A program made the translations under genes and the position numbers. DNA of 64,000 nucleotides from positions 95,024-159,023 of the forward strand of contig JASJOG010000460.1 of the NCBI GenBank assembly GCA_030142905.1, in the 5' to 3' direction. This DNA comes from Heliopora coerulea (lineage: Eukaryota; Cnidaria; Anthozoa; Scleralcyonacea; Helioporidae). A model generated the notes under the pieces. It saw nothing but the letters and a program-made list of their open reading frames with translations, had not been told where the DNA came from and searched no databases. This document shows positions 1 through 13,400 of this stretch, in pieces. The first letter of the stretch is position 1; every line of letters begins with the position of its first letter.

Positions 1-802
1 TTTTTTTAATTTAGCTGTTTTTTGTTGCTTAGCTGAACGTTATTAAGCTATTTTAAGTTTGGAAAGGATTGTGGTTAAATGTCGGGCCGCCATCTTACAA
101 AACTGTGTTAATAGTGTTGTGTTTGCTTAATGTAGGAAGTAATTCGCCGGTTGCTCTTTTTCCCGGAAACAAATGTCTTGGTTTTTAGGATGAGACTATA
201 CCAACGGCATATCTAACCACCATAAGGTCATATTCTCGTATTATAACCTGCCTGTTTGGTCGTATTTGTGTCACCTCCAGCACTAAAAATACCTGGCATA
301 ATAAATATCGGTATTCTTTTAAAGAACTATAATGGTCAATAATTAAGGTATTAAAATAGCACGAAAAAGTTAACGAAAGGCGTCACCAGAATACAGTTAT
401 GGATTTACAATAGCTAATCACTCTTCGTTTCGATTTTTTAACGTGGCTACGCAGAATATTAAAACAACGGAAAATGTTTTAATTCCTACGGACAGACCCT
501 TGCACAGTGGCATATCCTGTATACGGCTATGAAAACATCTTACTCGAACAACTTGAAAGGTACGCCAAGGTGCAGGAAAGCATGCAAGTAAAGAACCCCC
601 GCCAAAAAGATCTTTGAATGATAGCAAGAAAGGAAAGTGCAAAGAAAATTGATGGAGGGTAGAAGGAACGAAAGAAAACAATGTTAGAAAACAAGAAAGC
701 AGGGCAATAAGGTTACCAAAAAGAACAAGGGAAAAACAAAAACGAGTAAAGAAAAGAAGGAATAGAAATAACAAGAAGTGTACGATTGTTCAAAAATACG
801 TC
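1..802. other. Non-coding stretch downstream of cadherin copy A
   Basis: I see no gene here. On the minus strand this is the sequence immediately after the cadherin stop codon, so the part next to 803 probably contains its 3' UTR. It is AT-rich with purine-rich runs and no convincing poly(A) signal close to the stop. Confidence 0.5.
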
Positions 803-1449
803 TTAAGCTTCGGCCTCTTCATCGTCGTCATCCTCTGGGTTGAAAATCTTGTTTAAGTTCTCAAACTTCCGCCCCCAATCTTTCAAAAATTCCCAATCTT
901 GCTCGGCATCTGCACCTCCTTCGTCATCGCTCCCCTCGATGTCGCTCAAGTCTCCGGCTTCCTCGTCGTCCCCTTCGTCCGCCCAGTGATACATCTCATC
1001 CTCAGGCCACCAGCTCATATCCTCATCAGCTTTTTGAACGCGTTCAAGGATGAAAGGCCAGAAGTCGACGCTATCGCGAACCATTGCAACCTTTCGTTCG
1101 GTTATCGTAGTGGTCGCGGTCGGAGCCTGGCCGAGCAATTCCATTCGCTCCATAGGAATATCCTTGCCGTTCACCTCTTTGGTAACAGTGCCATGGCCAT
1201 CACGGTAGGAATACTTCATTAGGTGGTGTATATCGTAGTTAAAGGTGTCTTCTTCACCTGCTCCATCGTCGTGGTACGGCATGATACTGTCCTGACCTTC
1301 GTCTCCGACCGGCACCGAATACGGCGCTTCCCGACGCTTCTTAATGAACAGCAACGCGACCGCTATCACCAAAACGCACAGCACAACACAAAGAATGACG
1401 ATCAATACCCCGCCGTCCCGCCATCGTGAACGCCCGTCGATGCGGTTGC
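803..1449 (-). CDS. Copy A exon 13: transmembrane helix and catenin-binding tail
   Basis: Residues 2632-2846 and the TAA stop (803-805). The acceptor AACAG at 1450-1454 joins in phase 1 after exon 12 and gives GNRIDGRSRWRDGG before a 21-residue hydrophobic helix and the stop-transfer IKKRR. The juxtamembrane motif YHDDGAGEEDTFNYD corresponds to the p120-catenin core of classical cadherins, and QDWEFLKDWGRKF near the end corresponds to the E-cadherin segment DYDYLNEWGNRF that binds beta-catenin. The tail is very acidic (DDDDEEAEA at the end). This is the exon that copy B has lost. Confidence 0.92.
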
Positions 1450-4400
1450 CTGTTGATGGATGAAACTCATTATCAGCAATATACATAAAATATTTTCGAG
1501 GGCGTATACTTAAAGGTATATGAAAAAAAAAAAACAAACCCAGTTATAATATGACAAAATCAGGAAATTGATAGCGATTTCTCAAACGCAATGATCATGA
1601 ATTATGGCAGTCAACACATGAACGCATACCGTATCATATGCTTGCACTTCGATATCCGTACAAAACCTGTAGAAAACTCACTTGCGATCTGGATCACATT
1701 TCATAGTTTACAAATTCCAATCAATGAAACAAAACATGCAATAAATCAATGGGAACGCTATTTTCAGAAGCTAGTTCAAACACTCGTTTATCGTGTTTCA
1801 TCAGCGGACTCCCAAGACTCTAAAACATCAAAAGTACTCGGGGCTACCACCATGGTTTTCATCTTTTTCTAGAGTTTTGAACCTTTGGCTAAACATTGAA
1901 ACTTGTACTTGAACCACTCGGTCGAGAAATGACTCCATGAAAAATTTGAGCGCATCCATGAAAATCGCCAACATGCGAGCATTTCTCATCAAAGAAATTA
2001 AGTTATTGCACATGACGCTACAGTTTACCCCAAGCCCGTTCCAAAATTCATATAAACTTAAAAAAAAAATCTTATCGATCACCAGTCCTTGAAAATCAGG
2101 GGTCTTTTTCCCGCAGCCGCATATCGCCATTGGTTGCACCGTTTAATTCTAATCGCACTGTGTGTGTGTGCAGGCGATCTTTCTACTTTTTTGACATGTA
2201 ACAGCGAAAGGATTGTTTTTGGCTTTCGACGAACTGCTTTAACTGCTTCGTTACAGTAACCCTGCACCCTAATTATTTAAATCTGATACTCCTCACTTCC
2301 ACACAAAGCAAAATACGTTACCTAGAACAGGAGGGATGTAAACGATGTCCTCACACGTTGGTCCAGTCCAGCCAGGTTTGCATGAACAAAAAGGTACAGC
2401 GGACGACACGCACACCCCGCCATTTCGACACAGAAGGACCTGGCGACATGGGCAGCCTGTTTTGACGTTAAAACGGATCGCTTTGATATTGGGATCTGTG
2501 TCAAGATTGTGACCATTGTAGGAACTAGCGCCAGTACAACCTAAAAACAAGAGTATACCGTTACTGAGCGTTTCTCTTAAAATGATGGGGTTGTTGGTGG
2601 CACAGTGGTAGTGCAGGTATCTTTCACCACTATCACTAGGGTTTGATTCTGGCTTTATGTAGATGCTTGATTTAAACGTTATCTTTGTCACATGTGAGAG
2701 GAGTGTGATGAAGTTTGAGGAAACTGTACTCCGGTTTCCTCCTGTTGTAACACCGGACTCATGAGGGGTGGCCCTTACTGGACCTCAATGGAGAACAGCT
2801 TTGCTGCCTGATAGGATTATCTAATATAAATAAAGACACTTAAGCGACAACTGCGTTTCTTAATTACATCCTTTTCAAAATCACTCTCAATTGATGTGAT
2901 CCTATCGGCGCAATTTGAGCATTTAATAGCGCCTCAATATAAGTTCTGTTTCATGGAGTGTTCACTTTGGACTCCTTTAATACCAAAAATTAACAGATGT
3001 TTACTACTTGGGTGATCCCTAAATTGGCTGATTGTATTTAGGGTATGGTATGATTTGCCCTGTCTTACAATGTTTTGTAACACAGAACAAGTACTGTACC
3101 GTATCGTGCTGAACGCACCATACTGTAAATCTCTTTCCTAAATTACTTCAAGCACAACACTTTCAAGTTTTAGGACACTTCCAAGTCATGTCTCCTTGGA
3201 AATTGTAACTTATCGATAGATGTTTCTTTCGTTGCTAAGTCTTCAAAGAATTTTAAAATTTCCACGCGATTTCAAACTTTACGTATGTAGCTTTGCTATT
3301 TCAGAATCATCCTCAGAGATATACGTGAACAGAAACTTTTCATGACAATCTGACACTGACGAAGTCAACCGAAAAATGTTGACTCGAGGGGGATTTGAAC
3401 TCGCACTTTCCGGATACCGGTCCGCCGCTCTATCTGTTGAGCTATCGAGTCCACAGGGACTAGAGGCGAGTTTTTTAATGCCAGGTGCCCTACCTGTCAT
3501 ATCTCCATCCACTGAACTGACAGGTCGACCATCTGTTGTCACACCAAGAATTGTTCCAGCAGAGCGACGACGACGTCGAATATCTGTGGCTTTGGCTTCC
3601 ACTGTTTTGTTTATAATGGTGGCGTTCGGCGCGATATCGGGCATACCACCAACGTACAGCTTCCCGCCAGTCATCTTTACTAACTTCTTGATTCCACCTT
3701 CGAAACAGGAATGGTTGCGAATGTTAGAAGAAGTAGGTAAAACCGCATATGATTCGTGCAATTTTGTACCAATCATAAGAATGTGACACATACGCACAGT
3801 TTTAATACCGAAGCACATGTGTATTTTGAGAAAAACGAAGTGTTTCTCTGACTCCTTTCGTGCATAGCAAGACTGCTTTACACGTCTGTCCGTCTGTCTG
3901 TCTACATATTTATGCTTGTGTGTTTTTATGTATGCATGCATATTTTTAAGAAAAAGTGCTCTGTAATTTATTAAGTATATCAAAAAAACGTCTCCTGCTT
4001 CTTTTGCATATGTAGGAATGTATGCGTATGGACATCTTGACCAGCGGGAATTATAATCAATTCAGTGTTCACTCATTTAATCCACGTCCTTTGACTCACA
4101 AGTAAAGTATTTGAATGCAAGTTAGTCTGTAAGGCTTTAACCCTGACCTGTATTCCTGCTAACTCGACCTTTATAGTCAACCTGAAGAACAGCCATATTT
4201 CCCTCACGGGTCACAATTACGTTATGCCAATTGCCGTCGGCTATTTCTACTGCACCAGGCATCTCCAGCCGAGTCAACGCATCCAACAACTTAAACTCGA
4301 AGTACAATTTCCGGTCTTCATACTAGATGAAAACAAAATAAATAAATAAATAAATGATTGAAAATAGACAAATAAAAACAATAAGTAAGTAAACAAATAT

Positions 4401-7400
4401 ATAAATAAACAGATAAATAAATGAATTAATTAATTAAAAATGGACAAATAAAAACATTAATAAGTAAACGAATATATAAATGAGCTATAATATGAAAATC
4501 TGAGCTTTTAACTACTCAGTTTCACGTTCTCGACAAGTGAACGAACGTGATTCTTCACGGTGGCATACTAAAGCCCTGGCCAAACTCTTTCAATATTTAA
4601 TTCAACATCATTCAACATTGTTGCATACAACATATTGAACGTGTTTGGCCATCCATGTTGAATGATGTTTAATGATGTTAGATTATGTTGAACGATGTTG
4701 AAAGAAATTTGAACATGTTCAAATTTTTGTTCCACAAGCGTTCAACATTTATATTGATCTTGCCGACGGTGGAATATCTTGAATGCGTTTGGCCATCCCT
4801 GACTTCAACATTGTTCAACAATGTTGAAAGGTGTTGAACAAACTGTTTAAAGCGTTTGGCAAGGGCTTTAGAATTCGCTGAATCGAAACAACACGCATTT
4901 TTAACTACGTTTCCTCTTTCCGATCTGAAATCAAGTACTTCAACGGTCAGAGAATCTCAACGGGCCAACGGCAATCAGATAATCACTGGTTCGATTCCCG
5001 TGTCATTGGATTTGAAGCTATCTCTTTGATTTACGAGTCAGCAATCATCACTTATCGTTACGACAGTAGAGTCAACGGCTGAATTTTAGAAATCTGCTTA
5101 GATTTTTTCTGACTTTAAAAAGGTTTCTCACGGAAATTTTCTTACCCCCAATATGCTGTATTCCATGTTGGTTTCACTGGAGGCGAAAAGGAACATTGCT
5201 TTTTTCACTTCGGGGTCCACTCGAAGTTGCATGGCAATATAAGCCGAGTATCGATCGAGAAGGCTTCCTGGCTCTTGGAACACGGCGCGCTTACGCCGGC
5301 GTTCTTCTCCTGGAAGCCTGTACTCGGTGAAACTATTCGGTTGGTACCAAAGGCGGGGTGCCTCTAATGGGAAAATATGAAAAAGGTGGTTAACACAGAA
5401 CTCGGAAGTGTCGCCACTTTGACAGACAGGTGGGCAAGATATGGTTAAACTGATCTAGTCGACAACTACCTGGATGCACTACCTTTCTTCTAAACAGTCA
5501 AGAAACACTCCAGTTTCTTTGTATGAAGATTCAAAGTAAACGTATTGTTCAATAATCCTTCGAGGATTTTATTTAAAAGTCTTGTGAAAAGGCTGTTTGA
5601 CATACTAATTAGAAATCTGGAATGTTTTGCGCCGTTTTACGTCAATATACCAAAACTGAACATTAACGCGAGACTTACTTCCACTGCAGTCGTCGCCAAT
5701 AAATCCCATTGGACATGTGCAAATACTTCGTGAAAAGCCCGGATAACAATATCCGCCGTTTTTGCACGAGGGACATTTGGCCATCAAGGTACAACCAACA
5801 GGTGCATTGACAACTTTTAGCGGATAGCCCAAATCGTACATCTCAAGATTTTCGCGGATCTTCCGAATGCATCCTCGGAAGGATTTGTATAGTACATATT
5901 CGGAAGACGGGTACTCTAGCGGCATGTTTTCTATTCCGCCAACCTGAATTGGACCAAGTCCGTTCAGATACCTGAAACGTCGACAAAGGAAGCAGGTTAG
6001 AACCCTTGTGACAAAAAGGAGTTTGGCTTTCATTCAGGGTGAGGTGGTTTATCAGTAAACCGAAGTTGATATGCTGGTTTTGTCGTCGGAGAACTTGAAA
6101 CGTTTTTAATTTTTTAATAGAACGTTTCCCTATCAGTTTGTAAGTTATAATTTACGCTTTCTAAATGCCATGTTAATCTTGAATAAATATTGTTTATAAT
6201 GTGATTATTTTTGACAGTTAAATTTCGCATGTCCAGTATGATCTCGTCACCGTTGTTAAAAGGATACCCAAAATGCCGGTTTACTCGTTTTTTTATTCCA
6301 ACAGTTTTCGGTTTGTGCAGAAAATCACCTCACCCAATGAAGGAAGTGATCACTTGATCAACAGGGCTAATACATAAAGTTGAGCGAGAGATGAGTAGTG
6401 TTGATGAAGTTTTAAAAACGTGAAAATTTTCGAAAAAAATCCGTAAACGTTTATTTAAAGTCTTCTTCAACAGACCAGTGATTTACAAAACACGAAGATT
6501 TTTCTCTTTTTGATAGTTTCATCTTTCTTTCATCTTTTACCTATCTTGAAAGTAGAAAATGCTGGTTGCCTTTATTCCCTTCCTTTCGACGTTGTCGAAA
6601 ACTGAGGCCCGCACGAAATATCCGCTCTTTGAATGTTTCGGTATCTTCGAATTACTTACTCGAAGTTTCCTGTCGTTTTTGAGATAAGTTCGCAATTTTC
6701 CCGTTTTTCTACGATCTTTTCGTCATCCTCAACAATGTCGGCAAACTTACAATGATCGAGAATAACAGTCACAACCTAAAATATACAGAACGCGATGAGC
6801 ATTTGATGCATAAAAGACAAGAAAGTACGAGTAGTATATTTAACAGCTATTAATATGAAACCAAGCGAGTTAGGCTTAAAAAGCAACGTTGACTTGACAC
6901 GCCAAATTGGATATGAGTCAGTCATCCACGCACCATCCTGGTTCCCAGGACCTCGGTAATAGACGACGAGTATATCCCAGAATTTGTTACCTTCAAATCT
7001 AACATGTGCAAGAAAGACCCAGTCCTATTTCGACATTGACATGTTGGCATCATGGATAAATCGAAAATTACGTCTGACTTTTAAGTTAGCAACAGTATGG
7101 CGTTCGCGAAGCTTGAAGTGCCGAGAAATATCCGGAAACTGGGACATACTCATTGTCTTACTACGGCCTTTGATTTCCAGTTTACCTCACGACCCATTTA
7201 CACGTGGACTTTGTACGTTGCGATTGTCCTCCTGGTGTATGCAATAAACCCATGACGGTTTAAGCAGCGAGATATTCGCTTTTGATTCGTTCCAGTTCGT
7301 CCTCGATACATCAGCCAGTTTAACACAAACCAAGATGTCAATCGCGAAGCACCAAATCGCTAGTGTAACCGGGTCTTAAGAGATCCTGGGGACAAGTACG

Positions 7401-10400
7401 TCACAAATATCCCTTTGCCGTTCACGAAGACTGAATAATGAAGCATCGAGGAATCAACTCTACTGGACAGTCGGACACCTTGTCGTACATCTCTGTTTAT
7501 TGGACATTACGCACTGTCCCACTACGACCTATATTTAAATCCTAAAAAAGAAAACCTTTGAAAATGGACAACCCAAAACCACGGACATCTTATACGACTG
7601 CAAAACTTTGGTCTCTACCGCGTCATTCCATAATAGTTCAAATGCATGTGCACTAAGAGTCAACGAATATGCAATTTAACCGTGTCATTTGTATGCAGAC
7701 GGCAGAATGCTACAGCTATAGAATGATCCGGCTACGAGTGTGACCTTATGACAATATAACTCGAATCCTGAGTTTACAAGATGACACTGTTTTTTGGAAT
7801 ATGTTTTGTCATTTACTTTTTGAAACTGTCGGCTGGTCGTGGATTTTGGGTGTACACGTAATACAAGGTTGTGTTACTTTGAACGGATTTTTCAAGCCGC
7901 CACATCACTTTTTAACACGTAACTTCACTAACCTTTCTCTGATGAGAGATCTCTACGTGATGCCATTTCTTGTTGTTAAGTTTCTTGCTTTTATCTAAGT
8001 TAACCGTCAGTGGCTTCCTGCCACCAAATGACAACGCGACTTTTATTTTGCCTTTCACCAAGCTGACTGCCAGGAAGTCATCATGTTTGTTGTTGCCACC
8101 TGATAACAACGAAATTTGTAATTAATGCATACAAGGATACAGTGTAGCAGAAATTTTTACATTTAAACAAAAGGTCTTTGACAAGTCTGTTTTAATAAAG
8201 ACCAATAAGCACAAATGAATGTTTACGCGACATATTATATAAATCTAATTTTAGTTAGCTGCCCACCCTACTATTTAGCTGGAGTGTTGTTTTTATTAAA
8301 TCCTTCGCTAACCTTTCACAGCGGGCCCCTGATACAGCAAGAGACCATCTTCTTCTTTAGTTGCAAACTCGAATGAAATACTTCCATAGTTGTGAGGAGT
8401 CTTTGGGTGAAGCCAAATGTAAGAATTACCCAGGAAAGTTCGCGTCGTCAGTTGACATCGTGGACCACTGTACTCCGAAGGACATTCACAAACAAATCCG
8501 TGAGGTAGCACGTCATGACAAGTACCTAAAACAGAAGTGCGTACCGTAAAATAATATTAATAATAATATCAATAACAATACTAATAGTGATAATCTTTAT
8601 GATAATAATAAATATAATAATAATATCAATAATAACAATATTGACAATGATAATGATAACAATATTAATTTATTACAATAATAATAATAATAGGAATGAT
8701 AATAATGATACTGATAATGATGATATTAATAATATGATATTTACTACAAAGTCTAATAGAATATCCATCTGCCATGGTATATCCACCATGGAAATCGTAC
8801 AAGAACGCTTAACACTATCTTCGGTGAATAGAGAGATTCTTACCTCCGTTGAGACAAAATTCTGGCATGCAATTATCATACTCCGGATCTGGGTCGGCCT
8901 TGTAACGCGAATACACGCCATCCACAGTTGTATCGATGGAAACAACAGCCAGTGCGTAATTTGGAACAGGCCTCAGACCATAATCACTGCTGACAACCGA
9001 GTACGTGTCCTTGCTGAGGACAACATTGTCACAACGACCAACTCTTAGCGTTTCGTTGACACAATAGTCGATACCGATCATGCCGAGTTCAAACCCTTGA
9101 AAAAACAAGGTATGAAGAAATTAAGCCCTTGAAAAACATTACTTTTATGTAAGACCCCGATGTATTTAAACAAATAAATTAGTTTCTCTTTCAGTTATTT
9201 CAGTCTGGCACCAGCAGCTAACAAGAACGATTTAAAGACGTTTTGTAAGATCCAAATTTGTAAGTCCTAGCTTTTCCCGAAAGCTTTCACTTGACAAATC
9301 CTGTAAAGTTTTACAAATTACCTACTGTACGCAACTCGCGTGAAATAAAATGTACATAGATGTCAAGGTTTTATCAGTATCTACCCTGCAATGGAAATTC
9401 TCAGCTTCTTACCAAATAATTAATCTACTTTAAACAATGCTGGTAAATATTGTTAAGATCTTGACTCAATACCTTCAAAGCAGTTTTTTACTGCTCACTT
9501 CTCATCTTCCGACACAGCGAGCCATATACAGGAACTCACCTAAATTCTGAAGTGTATCGTTACTTTTCTCCAACTCGTTGATTAAAACATATCGCGGTAG
9601 AAACTTGCTCTTTACTGTTGAGTCTTTTCGGATCGCAAAGCGAACATCAAGTGATGGATCTTGTCTTCCTGGCATGACTTTAGCAGACATCTGGATGCTG
9701 AACACAAAGACGTCCTCTTCTGGAACAACGAACAACTTAGCGAGCCTCTTCACAAAGTCATCATAATACGTGTCATCTCTATAACGCTCCTCATTGTCTA
9801 TAGAGATTGGGTTTAAGAATTTCTTCTCGTTCCAAACGTCTCTCAGTTGAATTGCAGCGCTGTGTTGAATTGCTTCCTTCGGCACTTCGCGAACAATCAC
9901 ATCAACGACACAAGATGGACGTTCATTAGCAGATGGCTTGCTTCCTTGAATCCTGAGCTGGTAGTTACCGACTTTCACTGTACTTTTTGCACTGATCCAG
10001 CCGTCGTCTTTCTTTACCGTGAACTCATCAGAACCAGTCAAGGTGTACTCCATACTACTTCCCCCGTCTCCATCATCGTCTTCGAAGTACGTTTTACCAA
10101 TCGGACCGCCCAAAAACTTCCCGTCGATAGCGTTGACTATGATCCTCATTCTGCCATTTCTTGCTGGAAACTCATCCTCATCCTCGACTTCGATAAAAAC
10201 ATTCGCTGTTGAAGATTGTCGAGGGGAGGGAGTATCTGTAGCCTTTATCACAACTTTTAAATATGGATCAACCTCTCTGTCAAAATTCCGGCTGCAAATA
10301 AGCTGTGTTGTGTTCGAGGTTGTTTGCAAAGTAAAACCGTCCCGTGGGTTACCACCTTGTTCAAATTCAAATGTGAATGGTCCTTGTTCTGGTTTATCAG

Positions 10401-13400
10401 GGTCAGTCACGGTCAGCGTAAGTATAGACGGACTGGATGTACACGAATTTTCCCTGATGGTCGCATGGTAAAAGGAAGAATGGAATACAGGAGGGTTGTC
10501 ATTCACATCTGTCACTGTTACAATCAACCTGGCAGTGTCTGGTACACATTAAAGAGAAAAATAAGAAAAGTTAGCAATAAAATAACTTCAGAATAGGAAA
10601 GTAAAGTAAAGGTAGTAATGATTTTGGAAGGGAAAAACGTACAGCACGCTAAAAACGTCCACCTGGCGACCTTTGAAATGCTAAAAACATTTGCTTTGCG
10701 GCTCTTGTTTTTTTACACTTTTCCCAAGTCAAGCAATACCTGGGACACTGTGGTCCAAACACGAAAATCCATTTTCTGTTTAATCCGACAGGGTCATAAA
10801 ACCTTGTTACCAGTGACCCTTGACCACTACTCTCCAATTGTTCTGGTGAGCAAACCCAGGATTCAATGACGAACGTAGACAAAAATGTTAGGATTATGAT
10901 GAGAAATAAGGTTGGGATCAGGATTACGGTAAAATTCAGTATCCCGCAGGGGTCATTCTTGGTAGGACACGTGATACCTCACAAACAAATAGATAACAGC
11001 TTAAGTGTCTCTGTGTAGCGACAGAAACATGAATAAATAGAAAAACGGAATGGATACACGAGGCTTAGCCGAGTGTATTCAAGAATTTTTCCGGTTTAAA
11101 TGGAGTCATGAATGTTTCTATCACAGTACAAGGACAAGAAAAGTATTTTCTATTTGCTTTATACAATAGCCAAAGTTGTTTTTAGTTTTCGTGACGTCAT
11201 CCACGCCTCTGAACTTCAATACAAAATGAAAATGACGTAAGCGTATTTCTGTACACTGAAAAAAGATGAGGCTCGTCCAATCAGAGCGTTCGTAAGATGC
11301 GTGTCATTTTACAATAGGATATTAAATCCCAGTCGACAACCACTAATAGAGGTCAATGATTTCGAACATTTTCTCTGTACTGACAAAAAACAAGACTTCT
11401 GTTCGACATTTGGCCTTCGTAACTTTGGTCTTTTTAACTAAGCCTGCTTCACTTCACTATAGTATGTTGAACTGGCTACCACGAATGAGTCATCAGATTA
11501 CATTGTTGCAGAGTCAGTAGAGACGTTGGCAATAAAGACCTGTTCTGGCTTGATAGTATATTTCCGCTTGAAATGGAGTCATGAATGTTTCTATCACAAT
11601 ACAAGGACAAGGAAACTATTTTCCATTTGTTTTATAAAACAACCAAGGTTTTTTCCGAGTTTTCCTGACATCATGAGCGCAACGAGGGGGGAGACGGAAA
11701 GGGCGATCGCCCTCCCCATTTTGGGGAGTGTGAGGAATTTTTTGGACATCCACCGTAAGCTTTAATCTGAGCTGCTCAGAAGTTACATGTACTTCTGCTC
11801 TTTTTGCGACCTTTGACGTCGGATGTTGTGACTATAAACTAAACACATACTTAAAATAGTTACTATGTGTGTTGTTATTGTTGGGATCACGGGGGTTCTT
11901 GACCAAAAAACAACCCCCCTTTTGAAATTTCTGGTTGCGCTTTCGTCATCCATGGTTCTGAACATGAGGTGTAGTCGAGTATGTTCAGGTAGTTTTCTCC
12001 ACAATATTGACAGAAAAGTCCTGTCTGGCTTGATAGTATTTAACCAAGCTCTACATACGCATCTGATAACTTTACATCGTAATTATAAACACCAATCAAT
12101 CTCGTGGGCGACTGTAAAGCAGTTATATTTGAAGTAAGTTACACACGTTGAAATTAAACCAGAAAATGTAAAAATCACACCAAACTTACCCATTACCCCA
12201 CCATTATCTTTTGCCACTAACTCCATGTCATAGACAGATTGGTATTCACGGTCAAGTGGAGATTGGACGAACACAATACCCTTGTTGGGATCATTGCGGT
12301 CTTTTTTCACACCAAACCAGTCCCCAAAGTTGCCTTTTGTTATGACAAACGTGAAGTTGCTGCTGAAACCAACATCACCATCGGTTGCTTCAATTGTCAA
12401 ATTGAGTTCTGTTTCTACTTTGATGTCCTCTGGTACAACTGTTCTGTAAATCTTATCTTCTTTGGTAAAAGTCGGTCGATTGTCGTTCCCAGGAGTTATG
12501 TCAATCACAACCGTGGCTATATCTTGAAAAACGTCGTCCTGACCAAGAACCTCACCAGGAACCATAAACTCGCCACTCCTTTCTGCCAGTCCAACTTCCA
12601 GTTCGTACCTTTTTGGTCTGTCCGGGTCGTCAGTGTCAAGAACACCAACTACTACGATCTCTCCAGTTTCTTGCCGAATGTCGAATGCATATGGTCTATT
12701 TCCATCGAGCATCGAAAAGGCATAGTTGTCTCTTGGGCTAAAATCACGGTCTTTCACTGTAAGCTGAAGCACAACAAATCCTGGGGGCTGCGTTTCTGAA
12801 ACAGATGCCTCATAACGTGGCTTTCTAAATAATGCAGGAAACTCGTTCTCATCTTCGATAACTATGGTAACATCTGTTTCTCCATAAAGTGGTGGGTTAC
12901 CATTGTCCCTGGCTCGGACTCGAAGCGTCAAGTTTCTGCGATATTCCTCAAGATCGAATGACACTTTTGTAGTAAGAAGACCCTCACTGGTTAATTCAAA
13001 TAGTCGGCCATCTTTGTCATACGGCTCTTGGCCTGTGTTGGTTACCAGCTCGTACGTCAATTTAACGTTGTTGCCAAAGTTAACATCAGGGTTGTCAGCA
13101 TCTTTACCATTGACAAATCTGACTGTGAAACCAGTATCGCTGTTTTCAGGAACATATCCAATATATGGTTGGTCTGGGAAAAATGGTGAAGCATCATTTA
13201 TATCATTGACTATAACGCGAACGAATGTTTGCCCCTTCTGCTCAGGACTTTTTTTATCGTATGCATACACAGGAAAAGTGATCACTGGTGTCGTTTCCCA
13301 ATCTAACAGTTTGCCAGACGTGGTAATCCTTCCATCAGCTTTATTAATAGAAAAGTACTGTTTCGCTACGTCATCAAGAGCAAACTCAATATTTTCTGGT

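Larger units (their letters stand above)
2541..3493. other. Copy A intron 11 with two tRNA-derived repeats
   Basis: Intron holding a SINE shared with copy B (about 2593-2836) and a second tRNA-like insertion found only in copy A (about 3297-3478). The rest is AT-rich with no coding signal. Confidence 0.6.
4323..5145. other. Copy A intron 9: AT repeat plus MITE
   Basis: Holds an AAAT/AATA-type simple repeat (about 4332-4490) and a 304-bp inverted-repeat element (4568-4871). No coding signal. Confidence 0.6.

Noticed and set aside
1591..1872. Plus-strand frame conserved between copies in intron 12 (also 25471-25746)
   Set aside because: The whole intron is duplicated, so conservation is expected without coding function; no motifs and no splice context.
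3385..3460. Functional tRNA gene
   Set aside because: Acceptor-like arms and a B box are present, but the anticodon and T stems do not pair, so it fits a SINE better.
7912..8109. LamG exon 6 extended to the full open frame
   Set aside because: The residues before GGNNK and after HQRK are intron; splice sites at 8099 and 7933 give matching phases.
10649..10882. Minus-strand frame in intron 2 conserved in both copies (also 33837-34097)
   Set aside because: Phases of exons 2 and 3 already join correctly (G|AC); no acceptor/donor pair would include it in frame, and duplication explains its conservation.
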